Source: Methyloceanibacter stevinii (GTDB taxonomy: Bacteria > Pseudomonadota > Alphaproteobacteria > Rhizobiales > Methyloligellaceae). From it: a stretch of 64,000 bases of DNA. Within the stretch, counting starts at the first letter, position 1. Every line of letters starts with the position of its first letter. Below the pieces are notes generated by a model, which did no database searches, was not told the DNA's origin, and saw nothing but the letters and a program-made list of their open reading frames with translations. Below, piece after piece: positions 48,406 through 58,509 of the stretch. The DNA lies in the NCBI RefSeq assembly GCF_001723355.1, contig NZ_LPWE01000011.1, forward strand, positions 186,001-250,000, in the 5' to 3' direction. The position numbers were made by a program, and so were the translations under genes.

Positions 48406-49920
48406 TCACGCGGCGGAGGATACTTTGCCGAGCAATTGATTGATCGTCCGCACCAAGCTTGCGCCATCCACCGGCTTATGGATCAGCCGGCAGCCGCTGG
48501 CCTCGGCCTCGGCGATACGTTCGGGATCGGTATCGCCGGTCACAAGAATACCCGGAATGGTGCGGTTGACCTTGAAGCGCACCGCCGCGATCGCGTCCGA
48601 ACCTCTGGCGCCGGCCTGCAAACGGTAATCGGCGATCGCCAGCTCTGGCGGGACTTGCGAAGCCGCGACCCGATTGACGAGGCCGTCGATCGTATTGGAT
48701 GCAATGACCTGTCCTCCGCATGCGCGAAGCAGCGTCTCCAAGGCGTTCAATTGATGGGGCTCGTCATCGATGACGGCGATGGTGCATCCGGTCAAATCCA
48801 GCTGCCCGTCTTCGCGTATCACCTCGAAGGCCTCATTCCCTTGCGCGATGGGGAGTGTGATGGAAAACACGGAGCCCTTTCCGGGTTCCGACCGCAACGC
48901 AATCGGCGCGCCCATGAGAGCGGCCTTGCGGCGTACGATGGCAAGGCCGAGGCCCGCCCCGCGCCGCCGGTCCCGCGCCGGATTGTCGAGCTGATAGAAC
49001 TCCTCGAAGATCTTGTCCTGATATTCCGGCGCAATGCCGATGCCGCTGTCCCATACCTCCACAATGGCAGCGTCACCGCGCACCTTGCACCCGACCAGAA
49101 CCCGGCCCCGCTCGGTGTACCGCAACGCGTTGGCCAGCAGATTCTGCAGGATACGGGCTAGAATTGCATGGTCCGCCCGCACGAAAATGCTTCTCGGAAC
49201 GAAGCGGAGGTCCAACCTCCGGTCTTGCGCCTCGCGCTGAAAGCTTTTCTCGAGCATCTCGAAAAGGTCGGCGATGGCGACGTCCGAAAATTCGGGAACG
49301 ACCACGCCGGCGTCCAGACGCGAAATATCGACGAGGTCTTCGAGCAATTCGTTCCCAGCGTCGAGACAGGTGCGGATGTCCGCTAGGATTTCCTGGCTCG
49401 TCTCGTCCGCTTCCCGGCGGGCCAAGGCCGAGACATACATGCTGACCGCCTGAAGGGGCTGGCGCAGGTCGTGGCTCGCGGCGGCGAGAAAGCGGCTCTT
49501 CGCCCGGTCCGCCTTCTCGGCATCGACTTTCGCGAGGCGGAGCGCGTCCTCCGCGCTCTTGCGCCACGATATATCGCGAATGCTGGTCCGCACTCCGAGC
49601 CGTTCCCCATCGGGCCCGATCATGGGCTGCCAGGACACGGCCGCCCACCCCACCTGACCGTCCCGGCGCTGGATGCGAAACTCGACGTCATTGCCGCTCG
49701 TCCCTTCGAGGGCGGACTTGAGGAGGGCCCGCACGGCATCGCGGTCCTCGGGGTGCACGATCTCCAAGGGATAGTCCGGCATCGTCAGGCACGCGTCGAC
49801 GGAGAACCCGGTCATGCGCTCGACGGCCGGATTGACCCAGCGGACTTGGCCGTCGGGCAGAAACCAACTTTCCCAGTCGTATGTGTAGTTGGCGACAATC
49901 TCAAAGAGATCGGTGCTCAA
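48406..49920 (-). CDS. PAS hybrid histidine kinase with C-terminal receiver
   Basis: A 504-residue sensor kinase: PAS/PAC at residues about 10-125 (WFLPDGQVRWVNPAVERMTG), HisKA with H-box FLAAASHDLRQPLQAVSMY, ATPase with N-box ILQNLLANALRY and G-boxes DSGIGIAP and GAGLGLAI, then a receiver with acceptor Asp in LAIADYRL and lysine in LIHKPVDG. No membrane helix, so it is cytoplasmic. Start TTG 49920 has GGGAGG 5 bp upstream; the longer frame to 50190 would overlap the divergent permease gene. Probably pairs with the response regulator at 47721. Confidence 0.88.
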   Translation of the reverse strand: MSTDLFEIVANYTYDWESWFLPDGQVRWVNPAVERMTGFSVDACLTMPDYPLEIVHPEDRDAVRALLKSALEGTSGNDVEFRIQRRDGQVGWAAVSWQPMIGPDGERLGVRTSIRDISWRKSAEDALRLAKVDAEKADRAKSRFLAAASHDLRQPLQAVSMYVSALARREADETSQEILADIRTCLDAGNELLEDLVDISRLDAGVVVPEFSDVAIADLFEMLEKSFQREAQDRRLDLRFVPRSIFVRADHAILARILQNLLANALRYTERGRVLVGCKVRGDAAIVEVWDSGIGIAPEYQDKIFEEFYQLDNPARDRRRGAGLGLAIVRRKAALMGAPIALRSEPGKGSVFSITLPIAQGNEAFEVIREDGQLDLTGCTIAVIDDEPHQLNALETLLRACGGQVIASNTIDGLVNRVAASQVPPELAIADYRLQAGARGSDAIAAVRFKVNRTIPGILVTGDTDPERIAEAEASGCRLIHKPVDGASLVRTINQLLGKVSSAA

Positions 49921-50143
49921 ATGTACCTCCCTGACGCTCCCGCTACCCCGACCGGGGGAGGTCTCCCCCGTCCGGGTTCCGGTAACTCCACTTGCGCCAA
50001 TTGCCGTCTGCAGGATCAGCCCGCACTGTATTTTGCGTAACCACCCTAATTGGGACTTTAGCGCTGTCAGGGGCATACAGCTTCCCGGCAGCGCTTCTTT
50101 TTTGGAGCGACGAGAACTGAAGCTCAAGTTGGAGGGCAGTTCA

Positions 50144-50803
50144 ATGGCTTCAATCGCAGCCGCAGCAAAAGAGGGTGTCGGCGGGTCCAATCTTCATCGC
50201 GTCATCAGCTGGAAGGACGCGTTCTGGGTCGCGAGCGGCGTTCCTGCGCTCGTATTGTTCTCGATTGGCGGCATCGCCGCCACGGTTGGCACTCCTTCTG
50301 TCCTCGTTTGGACTCTTTCTGTCCTCTTCGGCTTTGTTCAGGCTTTCACCTACGCTGAAATTGCCGGGCTGTTCCCGAACAAATCGGGTGGTGCATCCGT
50401 CTACGGCGCGGCAGCCTGGGTTCGCTACAGCCGGCTCATCGCGCCATTGTCTGTGTGGTGCAACTGGCTCGCCTGGACACCCGTGCTTGCCATCGGTTGC
50501 GGCATTGCGGCGGGCTACATTCTTACGGCTCTCTTCCCGCCGGAAGCAGCTATCAGGACCTGGGAAATCCAACTCGTAGACCTATCCTTCTTCAAAGAGG
50601 ATCTCAGTCTACGGCTCAACTCGACTTTCTCTATCGGCGCGCTCTTGATGCTGATCTCGTTTGGCATTCAGCACCGTGGGATTCTCTCTACGGCCAAGGT
50701 GCAGACCATCGTCGGCGCATCCGTACTCATACCGCTTCTGATTATCGGGATCGTCCCTCTGGTTACGGGTGACGTGTCGATGCAGGCGTTTCAGCCGTTC
50801 TGA
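50144..50803 (+). pseudogene. APC permease, C-terminally truncated paralogue
   Basis: The first 219 residues of an APC permease closely related to the one at 21729: SGVPALVLFSIGGIAATVG, TYAEIAGLFPNKSGGASVYG and FFKEDLSLRLNSTFSIGAL line up without a frameshift. It stops at 50803 where the paralogue continues for about 300 residues, and the following sequence does not match in any frame. About five helices remain, so it should be non-functional. Confidence 0.85.
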
Positions 50804-51118
50804 CGAGCCCGCAATCATTGAGAGCATCGCTCTTGAGGCAGCGTCGCAAGGATCGCTCGCTAGTGCCAAGCCATGCTGCGGTGCCGTCTATTCAGAAGCG
50901 CCCGGACTTCATGGCTTTTGGTGCACAAATGCGCCGATGAGGGGCAATGACAGCGCCACAAACGCTATAGTGTAGGCGCTGTGCATTTGTCTCCACTCGG
51001 TTTTTGCTAGTGTCAGCTGACCAACCGCCAACACCTGCTTTGTCGCGACGCCGAAGGGCGGTGTCCAGTTCGTGTCGGTGCCGGGCCTAAGATCTGACTG
51101 CCGGAAGGGCAGGATTCG
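50804..51118. other. Intergenic after the truncated permease
   Basis: 315 bp with no recognisable gene. A minus-strand frame across 50909-51202 has one hydrophobic stretch but no family match, and it overlaps the DUF1028 gene. Confidence 0.45.
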
Positions 51119-52018
51119 ATGACCTATTCGATACTCGCTCGTGACCCAAAAACGGGAGAGATGGGCGTCGCAACCCAATCTCAGGCCTTTGCCGTCGGCC
51201 ACAGCGTGCCATGGACCATGCCCGGCTTCGGGGTCATCGCGACCCAGTCGATGGGCGAACCGGCTTACGGCGACTTAGGTCTCGATGCGCTCCGGGCGGG
51301 GCTCACCTCCAGTGAGGCGCTCACCGCCATTAGCAGCATCGATGCCCACCCGGAACGGCGACAGGTCGCGATGATCGACGGCGAAGGCCGAATGGCGGCC
51401 TACACCGGGAGCGCCTGCATCGCCGAAGCTGGCCACGCATTTGGTGACACCTGCATCGCCGTGGCGAACATGATGCGGACCGACGGAGTATGGGACGCCA
51501 TGGTCGAGGCGTTCGAGAGCGGCTCCGGCACACTCGCAACGCGGCTGATGGCGGCGCTGCACGCGGCCGAGAAGGCCGGTGGCGATTTTCGCGGACAGCG
51601 CTCGGCGGCTATCAAAGTGGTCAGGGCGACGCGCAGCGGACGACCCTGGCGTGACAGCGTGGTGGATCTGCGGGTCGACGACCATGAGACGCCCGTCGAT
51701 CGCCTTGGCACTCTCGTCGAAAGGAGTGCGCGGTATAACCGGATGGTCTCGGCCTTCGAGCGGGCACTCGACGGGCAGGCTTCACAGGCTCTTGCCGACG
51801 TGATCGACATGCCGGTCGCGAAGACGAAGAGCGATGCTGACCTGCAGATGTGGCGCGCGGCAATTCTCACCCTTGCTGGACGGGAGGAAGAGGCTTCGTC
51901 CGCGTTGGCAACCCTCAACGAGTACGCACCGGAATTCGTCGACGTCTTCCGCCATCTTGAGACGACCGGCCTCGTAGACGAGCCGGCGGCTTGGAAGCGC
52001 GTCTTGCCCGGCAAATGA
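51119..52018 (+). CDS. DUF1028 family protein
   Basis: A 299-residue protein of the DUF1028 family, an Ntn-hydrolase-like fold: MTYSILARDPKTGEMGVATQ at the N terminus, then GVIATQSMGEPAYGDLGL, GEGRMAAYTGSACIAEAGHA and NMMRTDGVWDAM. A C-terminal extension of about 80 residues looks like a small helical repeat region. Members occur beside amino-acid and peptide catabolism genes and may act as amidases or peptidases; the actual reaction is unknown. Confidence 0.88.
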   Translation: MTYSILARDPKTGEMGVATQSQAFAVGHSVPWTMPGFGVIATQSMGEPAYGDLGLDALRAGLTSSEALTAISSIDAHPERRQVAMIDGEGRMAAYTGSACIAEAGHAFGDTCIAVANMMRTDGVWDAMVEAFESGSGTLATRLMAALHAAEKAGGDFRGQRSAAIKVVRATRSGRPWRDSVVDLRVDDHETPVDRLGTLVERSARYNRMVSAFERALDGQASQALADVIDMPVAKTKSDADLQMWRAAILTLAGREEEASSALATLNEYAPEFVDVFRHLETTGLVDEPAAWKRVLPGK

Positions 52019-52111
52019 AACCCGGATGGAGCAGGCTCTCTGCTGGCAACTGCTTAGATGTCGACAGGGCCGTATGGTTTCGTCGGCTGCGCCAGCCATA
52101 GAACTAATGAC

Positions 52112-54268
52112 ATGACCGCCACCAGATCGATCACCACACGTAGCGCGCTACTGCTGATGCTGCTGGCGCTGGTCTTTCTGATCGCGGCTTCGATTCTAAT
52201 CGTCGTGGACCTTGGTGCGCGGCGAACCATCCGCGACCTGTCGCAGCGCTATATCGACCAGTCCGCCGACCAGGTACAGTCTGAGATGAGCCACTTTTTT
52301 GGCTCCATCGAAGAATTCCTGAATGTATCGAGAACCTGGTGGGAGTCCGGTCTCCTCGACTACAACGGTCGCGCCGACCTCCAGCGCCTGAACTCATTGT
52401 ACATGCCGCTCCTGGACCGGCACCGCCAGATCACGTCGATGATGCTCGTTCGGGATGATGGCCTTGAGTACCTCTTGTTCCGCGATCTGCGGGGTGGCGA
52501 CGATTACGAATGGTACAATCGGCTTGTATGGGCGGACAAAGGCCCGGCAGCCGGCTATGTGGTGACCTGGACCGGCGATCTACAGCTCTACTCGGAAGAG
52601 CCGCTGCCGGATGAGGCACTGGACTACGACCCTCGACGTCGGCCTTTCTATATTGGAGCGGATCTCGAGAGCACCCATTGGACTTCGCCCTACTACTTCT
52701 TCATCACAAAAGACGCCGGTCTGACGGTTTCCCAGAAGTGGCGTGATCAAGCCTCGGGACAAACGAGACTGGTCGCGTTCGATCTCCTACTCAGGGATCT
52801 GTCCGAATTCACGTCCGGGCTCCATCCCAGTCCGAACGGAACAGCTTTCGTACTCCACAGCGATGGCTCCTTGATTGGTCTTCCGGCAGATGCGCGCTGG
52901 ACCGATTCAGCTGAAATTCGCGACGTCCTGCGGAAAGCGTCTGGCCAAGCCGACTCGGACCGAGCTGCCACCCTTCTGACGGCAGAGGAACTGGATCTGG
53001 ATGTTATCCGGGATGCAGTCTCGACCTGGCGTAGCAGCGGACGCCGTCCGCAGGAGGTGTTCAGTTTTGAAAGTGATGGCGATGCGTGGTGGGGAGGATT
53101 CCGGCAGTTCCGGTTGCAGGATCAGCTGCTGTGGATAGGCGTAGCGGTCCCCGAGCGTGATTTCTTGGGCGAGGCCCAGCGTCAACGGCACTGGGTTCTC
53201 GCGGTTTCGGCGGCTGCTGTGGTGTTGGCACTGCTGTTGGCCGGTGTCGCCGCCCGCTATTTTAGCCGCCCCCTGGAGGCTCTTGCGGAACAGAGCGTAA
53301 AGATCCGCGACTTGAACCTGGCGGACGCCCCTCAGATCAAGTCCGGCGTTCGCGAAATCGATCAGCTGGCGGAAGCGCAGTCTCAGATGCTGACCGGTAT
53401 TCGATCGTTCTCGCGCTATGTCTCGGTCGCTCTTGTCCGCGACCTGGTTCGTAGAGGCGAGGTCGCAATGATCGGAGGAAAGAGAACCAGCCTCACCGTG
53501 CTCTTCACGGACATTAGGGACTTCACGAGCATTGCGGAGAGCATGGGCCCCGAAGATCTGACACACCACATGTCGGCCTATTTCCAACTCATGATCTCAG
53601 CGCTACAGAGCGAGCGCGGCACCGTCGATAAGATCGTAGGCGACGGCATCGTCGCTTTTTGGGGAGCGCCGGATCCGCTTGAAGATCACGCGGCCCATGC
53701 GGTTTCCGCAGTCCTGAAATGCGAGCGCTTGCTTCGGGATCAGAATTCTCGATGGCAGGATAGCGATCGTCCGGCCCTAACCACGCATTTTGGTCTCTGC
53801 ACGGGAGAAGCCGTCGTCGGCAATGTGGGGGCGCCGGAGCGGCTCAGCTACACAGCACTCGGCGACACGGTCAATACGGCAAGCCGTCTTGAAGCACTCA
53901 ATGTCCGCTATGGAACGAAAGCGCTCGCCACAGAGTCCGTCGTCTCCGCGTCCGGCTCCACGTTCGCCTGGCGACGGATCGACCGTGTGAGAATGAAGGG
54001 CAAGGCTGTAGCCGTCGACATCTACGAACCGCTTGGTGAAACGGCGCAGGTCTCGGAGGCAGTCCGCGAGCGGTCCAAGGCGTATGAGGCTGCCTTGCGC
54101 CTCTCCACCAAACGCCGCTTCGCGGAGGCAGTGGACCTTCTCGAGTCAGTGTTGACCGCCGATCCGCATGATGGCCCCTCGCTCCGACTTCGTGAGCTGT
54201 GTCTCGAATGGATCGACAAGCCACCGCCCGAAGATTGGGACGGTGTGACGCTCTATGCTGAAAAATGA
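52112..54268 (+). CDS. Membrane adenylate cyclase with Cache-type sensor
   Basis: A 718-residue protein: TM helix at about residues 10-33, a periplasmic dCache-like sensor of about 330 residues (YFFITKDAGLTVSQKWRD), a second TM (LAVSAAAVVLALLLAGVAAR near residue 375), a short HAMP-like linker, and a class III cyclase domain. Catalytic features are the metal aspartates in LFTDIRDFTSI and VGDGIVAFWG, the substrate lysine in DKIVGDG, the Thr of SYTALGD and the NTASRLE motif, which together fit class IIIb adenylate cyclases. A TPR-like tail follows. Start 52112 avoids a hydrophilic extension of the frame. Confidence 0.9.
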   Translation: MTATRSITTRSALLLMLLALVFLIAASILIVVDLGARRTIRDLSQRYIDQSADQVQSEMSHFFGSIEEFLNVSRTWWESGLLDYNGRADLQRLNSLYMPLLDRHRQITSMMLVRDDGLEYLLFRDLRGGDDYEWYNRLVWADKGPAAGYVVTWTGDLQLYSEEPLPDEALDYDPRRRPFYIGADLESTHWTSPYYFFITKDAGLTVSQKWRDQASGQTRLVAFDLLLRDLSEFTSGLHPSPNGTAFVLHSDGSLIGLPADARWTDSAEIRDVLRKASGQADSDRAATLLTAEELDLDVIRDAVSTWRSSGRRPQEVFSFESDGDAWWGGFRQFRLQDQLLWIGVAVPERDFLGEAQRQRHWVLAVSAAAVVLALLLAGVAARYFSRPLEALAEQSVKIRDLNLADAPQIKSGVREIDQLAEAQSQMLTGIRSFSRYVSVALVRDLVRRGEVAMIGGKRTSLTVLFTDIRDFTSIAESMGPEDLTHHMSAYFQLMISALQSERGTVDKIVGDGIVAFWGAPDPLEDHAAHAVSAVLKCERLLRDQNSRWQDSDRPALTTHFGLCTGEAVVGNVGAPERLSYTALGDTVNTASRLEALNVRYGTKALATESVVSASGSTFAWRRIDRVRMKGKAVAVDIYEPLGETAQVSEAVRERSKAYEAALRLSTKRRFAEAVDLLESVLTADPHDGPSLRLRELCLEWIDKPPPEDWDGVTLYAEK

Positions 54269-54759
54269 GCAGCACTCCGGGGCTGTCGGAGCACTCCTTC
54301 CTGGTAAGGCCGCTTGAATCACTGCCGTGGCGTGATCGCGTAACCGCCTCGGGTCACCAGCGGACATCTGAGAGCAGGCGTAGAATCAACAGCATTGAAG
54401 TTCAGTGCGGAAATTCATTGAGAGGTGAGGACGGTCCCTGTTGCTGGGGGTGACGTTCCCTGTTCGCAGCCAGTATTTCCCTGTTCTGCTAATAGTGAAT
54501 ACCACCCTCAGTCCTGGTACTCACTAGCATCCAGCGCCGCCCGACGACCTGTTTCCAGCTAAGTTCCCTACATATTTCCCGGTTATCAGGGAACTCTAGA
54601 GTAGAGAGCCTTTCGCTGCGTTCCCGGCCGCACCGGTGCATTTCTATGTCTCGGCGACTCGGCTGGACTTGGACGCCCGCCAAGCCACTGTGCTATCTTG
54701 GATTTCGCTGCTTGCTAGCCACGTAAAGATGGCTGGCCAATAAAAAAGGAGGAGACGCG
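54269..54759. other. Intergenic with repeated TCCCTGTT words
   Basis: About 490 bp. TCCCTGTT occurs at 54435, 54457 and 54478, spaced 22 and 21 bp. A TTCCC/GGGAA inverted pair follows at 54576-54593. AAGGAGGAG near 54747-54755 serves the next gene. No gene was seen. Confidence 0.55.
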
Positions 54760-54999
54760 GTGAGTTCGAATGCGAACGCCATCATGCAGTACTCGTTCCT
54801 GTACGTGTTCGCCAACGACGGCACGATCGACGCTCAGGAACTGGCCATGCTCGAGAGACTCGCGCTTGAGGATGGGACCGTGGACGACCAGGAGCGGGAC
54901 ATTCTCAGCCGCATATTCGCCCGCGTGACCGCGCAGTCGGTAGCGCCGGACGTGTGGGATGAGATCTGCCGGTTCAAGGCAAAGTATCGGATAGCCTAA
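54760..54999 (+). CDS. Small TerB-like helical protein
   Basis: A 79-residue acidic protein starting at GTG 54760 with AAGGAGGAG upstream. It has two similar segments, NDGTIDAQELAMLERLALED and DGTVDDQERDILSRIF, that look like tandem EF-hand- or TerB-like acidic loops followed by helices. It lies 77 bp before the phosphatase gene of the SiaABC-like cluster, and may be a metal-binding or scaffold component of it. The family name is tentative. Confidence 0.65.
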   Translation: MSSNANAIMQYSFLYVFANDGTIDAQELAMLERLALEDGTVDDQERDILSRIFARVTAQSVAPDVWDEICRFKAKYRIA

Positions 55000-55076
55000 A
55001 GCCTGTGGCCGACGGCACAATCTGCAACCCGGGCGAGAGCGGCGACAACCCTGCCGCGATCTGATAGAGCCTAGCC

Positions 55077-57529
55077 ATGACGCCGAAAAAGAGTGCCGCT
55101 CGCGCTGCCGCCGCGCTGGAATCCTTGCTGATTCCTGGCACGGACCCCGCTGAGGTGACCGCGGCGATCGAGAAGGCTTTGCGTGAATCAGGAGACGGCG
55201 CGAGCGGGGATGCCTCGGCGCGAACTGCGCGCCTGCTCTCCGCCTCGCCCGCGGTGCTTTACTCCTTCAAGGCGCGCGACGACTTCGCTCCCACCTTCGT
55301 CAGCGACAATATCGAAGGTCTGTTCGGCTACGCGCCGGGAGACTATCTCGGCAATCCCGGCTTCTGGCGCGAGCGCGTTCATCCCGACGACCTCGAGCGC
55401 CTCGACGCCGATCTGGAGACTCTCTTCGAGACGGGGGATCTGACCGTCGAATACCGCTTCCGTCACAAGGACGGCGCCTATCGCTGGGTGAACGACGAGC
55501 AGCACCTGATCTACGACGCACAAGGAGCGCCGAGCGAAGTAGTCGGCTCCTGGAGCGACATCAGTGCGCGCAAGAGCGCCGAGGCGCGGGAAGACGCGAC
55601 GCAAGCCCGGCTGTCGACGCTTCTCGAAGCGGCGCCGGCCGTCATCTACAGCTTCAAGGCGCGCGCGGCGATTACGCGCCCACCTTCGTCAGTGAGAATA
55701 TCAAGCGGCTCCTCGGCTACTGCCCGGAGAAATACATGGAGCATGCGGACTTTTGGCGCTCCCACGTCCACCCGGACGACCTCGCAGGCGTCGAAGCCGA
55801 AGAGGCGTCGATCTTCGACAAGGGCCGCCACGCGACCGAGTACCGGTTCCGCAAGCGCAACGGCAAATATATCTGGGTCAGCGACGAGCAATATCTCTTG
55901 CGTGACGAGCACGGTGAGCCCGTAGAGATCGTCGGCTCCTGGAGCAACATCTCCGCGCGCAAGACGGCCGAAGAGGCCGAGAACGCGGCGCGTGCACGTT
56001 TCGACCTGATGCTCCACAGCGCTCCGGCGGTGGTCTACAGCTTCAGCGCGACGGGGAGCTTCGCGCCCACATTCGTCAGCGGCAACATCAAGCGCGTGCT
56101 GGGATACGAGCCTGACGACTATCTGAAGCAGGCCGACTTCTGGCGCTCGAACGTGCTTCCCGAGGACCTTCCGGCGGTCGAAGCCGGTCAATCGGAATTG
56201 TTCGATCAGGGGCGCCGCGTCTCGGAATATCGGTTCCGCAAAGCCGACGGCAACTATTGCTGGGTCAGCGACGAGCAGACCCTCATCAAGGACCGGAACG
56301 GTACCCCGCTCGAGGTGATCGGCACCTGGTCCGAGGTGACCGAGCGCAAGACCGCCGAGCAAGCCGCACTTCACGAACGCGAGCAAAGGCTGACCGACGC
56401 CATCGAGACTATCTCGGAAGGATTCTCTCTCTACGATTCCGAGGATCGTCTGGTTCTCGGCAATCAGAAGTATGGCGAGCTGTTCGACGCCGGCGACGGG
56501 CCGCCCGAGCCCGGAGCCTCCTTCGAGACGATCCTGCGCAAGGCCGTCGCCCACGGCCTGATCGAGGATGCCAAGGGGCGCGAAGAAGGCTGGCTCCGCC
56601 AGCGCCTCGACGAGCACAGATATCCCGGCGAGCCCATTCTTCAGCGCCGGTCGGACGGCCGCTGGCTGCAGATCAGTGAGCGCCGCACCGAAACCGGCGG
56701 CACGGTCGCCGTCTACAGCGATCTCACCGAGATCAAGGAGAGCGAGCGGCGCGCTGCGGCGGCGAACCAGCTCATCCTGCAGAGCCTGCACTATGCCAGC
56801 CGTATCCAGTCCGCGGTGCTTCCCGCGCGGCGCGAGATTGAAGCCATTGCGGCGGACCACTTCCTTATTTGGGAGCCGCGGGACATCGTCGGCGGCGACT
56901 TCTTCTGGTTTCAGCCCGTTGAAGACGGCCATGCGATCATGGTCGGCGATTGCACGGGCCACGGCGTCCCTGGCGCCTTCATGACCCTGATCGCCTGGGG
57001 TCTGCTCGACCGCATGCTGCGCGATGCGCCCGGCGGCCCAAGCGCCGTGCTGTCCGGCCTGCATCAGGGCGTGCAAAGCTTGCTTGGCCAGGACGAGCAG
57101 CACGGCGAAACCGACGACGGACTGGAAGCCGGAGTCTGTTTCATCGACCTGAGCAAACGGCAAATAACGTTTGCCGGTGCGCGCTTCTCGCTGTGGCGGT
57201 CGAATAGCGAAGGCGTTATCGAGATCAAAGGCGATCGCGAGGGCCTCGGCTACCGGCGCTATCGTCCAGAGACGAGATTTAAGAACACCACGTTTGGCTA
57301 CGATTCAGGCGACGCGTTCTACCTCACGACCGATGGGCTGATCGAACAGATAGGGGGGCCGCGCGGCCGTGCCTTCGGCAAGCAACGCTTTAAAGACCTC
57401 TTGTACAAGCTGCGCGATGCGCCGATGAATGAGCAGGAAGAAACGCTGCGCGACGCCTTCGAAAAATTTCAGGGCGATCAGAGGCGGCGCGACGATCTGA
57501 CGGTTTTGGGTTTTATCCCCCGTGCCTAG
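55077..57529 (+). pseudogene. Multi-PAS SpoIIE-type phosphatase (SiaA-like), one frameshift
   Basis: About 817 residues once joined. PAS domains with PAC tails occur at residues about 55-165, 185-295, 310-420 and (more distant) 430-550. The C-terminal PP2C/SpoIIE domain has its metal sites in GGDFFW, GDCTGHGVPGAFM, TTDGLIE and RRDDLTVL. Near 55664 the frame shifts by two bases in a GC run; removing two bases restores FKARGDYAPTFVSENI, aligned exactly with PAS 1 (FKARDDFAPTFVSDNI). The upstream frame alone ends at 55925. It should dephosphorylate the SiaC-like protein in response to PAS signals. Dinucleotide slippage or sequencing error. Confidence 0.85.
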
Positions 57530-57538
57530 GAGGCCTCA

Positions 57539-58108
57539 ATGCTAGCCGGCCAATTGATGGACTTGCGGTCGATGCTGCATCGCCAAGGCGTGATCTTCGC
57601 CTATAGCGGCTATGTGACGGAGCCGGTGCTGTCCGGGGTGGGGGAGGCGCTCAAGCAGAAGCTGACCATCGATGACGCCGACACCAAGACCCTGCGCAGT
57701 GTGTTCGCCGTCTTCGTCGAGCAGATGCAAAACATTATCCGCTATTCCGCCGAAAAGGCGCGTCAGGAAATGCCACCCGCGGACGAGCAGGGCGCGCTCA
57801 TGGAGATGCGCTACGGCATCCTCACCATCGGACGCGAGGGTAATGACTACGTGGTCTGCGCCGGTAATCTCGTGCGCAAAGACGACGCCGGGCGGCTTGC
57901 GGAACGGCTTGAAAAAGTGAGGAACATGAGCAAGGACGACTTGAAGATTCTCTATAAAGAACAGCTTAGAGCGGACCCCGAACAAGGCAGCAAGGGGGCC
58001 GGGCTCGGCCTCACGGAAATCGCGCGTCGCGCCTCGAAGCCGATCGAGTATGACTTCGCCGATGTCGATGGCGACCACGTCTTCTTTGCCTTGAGGGCGA
58101 CGATTTGA
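57539..58108 (+). CDS. SiaB family protein kinase
   Basis: A 189-residue protein matching the SiaB family, GHKL-type kinases that phosphorylate SiaC. Evidence: the N-box-like QNIIRYSAEKA, a C-terminal G-box GAGLGLTEIARRASKP and the YEFADVD-like end YDFADVDGDHVFFAL. GGAGG lies 5 bp before ATG 57539, 9 bp after the phosphatase stop. By analogy with Pseudomonas it opposes the phosphatase to set the phosphorylation state of the downstream switch protein. Confidence 0.88.
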   Translation: MLAGQLMDLRSMLHRQGVIFAYSGYVTEPVLSGVGEALKQKLTIDDADTKTLRSVFAVFVEQMQNIIRYSAEKARQEMPPADEQGALMEMRYGILTIGREGNDYVVCAGNLVRKDDAGRLAERLEKVRNMSKDDLKILYKEQLRADPEQGSKGAGLGLTEIARRASKPIEYDFADVDGDHVFFALRATI

Positions 58109-58119
58109 GGTCCGAATTG

Positions 58120-58509
58120 ATGCGCGATCCGCTGAACATTGAGCAGACCTCCCGTACGCCGGCCGTGGTCTTCGACTATCCGAACAATCACCTGAAGCTG
58201 TCGGGCGAATCCTATCCCGAGGACGCGACCGAGTTTTACCGGCCGGTCTTCAACGCGCTCGACGAGTATCTCGGTTCGCTGGGTGAGGGGCGTTGCCGTT
58301 TCGACTTCGAACTCATTTACTTGAACAGCTCGAGCGCCAAGGCCGTGATGATGCTGATGGACAAGCTCGAGGACGCCGCCAAGAACGGCGCCGACGTGGA
58401 CGTCTACTGGTTCTACGACAACGACGACGACACGATGCAAGAGCTGGGCGAGGAATTCGGCGAGGAGCTTGAGAGCGCCGTATTCCATCTTGAGAAGATG
58501 GCGGGCTGA
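58120..58509 (+). CDS. SiaC family regulatory phosphoprotein
   Basis: A 129-residue DUF1987/SiaC-like protein (LKLSGESYPEDATEFYRPVF, then FDFELIYLNSSSAKAVMMLM). In Pseudomonas aeruginosa SiaC a threonine in the equivalent N-T/S-S-S region is phosphorylated by SiaB and dephosphorylated by SiaA; here the run is NSSS, so a serine is the likely acceptor. Start ATG 58120 has GAGG upstream; TTG 58105 overlapping the kinase stop is the alternative. The stop overlaps the start of the cyclase gene by one base. Unphosphorylated SiaC would be expected to bind and activate that cyclase. Confidence 0.88.
   Translation: MRDPLNIEQTSRTPAVVFDYPNNHLKLSGESYPEDATEFYRPVFNALDEYLGSLGEGRCRFDFELIYLNSSSAKAVMMLMDKLEDAAKNGADVDVYWFYDNDDDTMQELGEEFGEELESAVFHLEKMAG

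Noticed and set aside
55646-57163. A 505-codon frame antisense to the PAS-SpoIIE gene
   Set aside because: It shows a repeating pattern only because the PAS domains on the other strand repeat.
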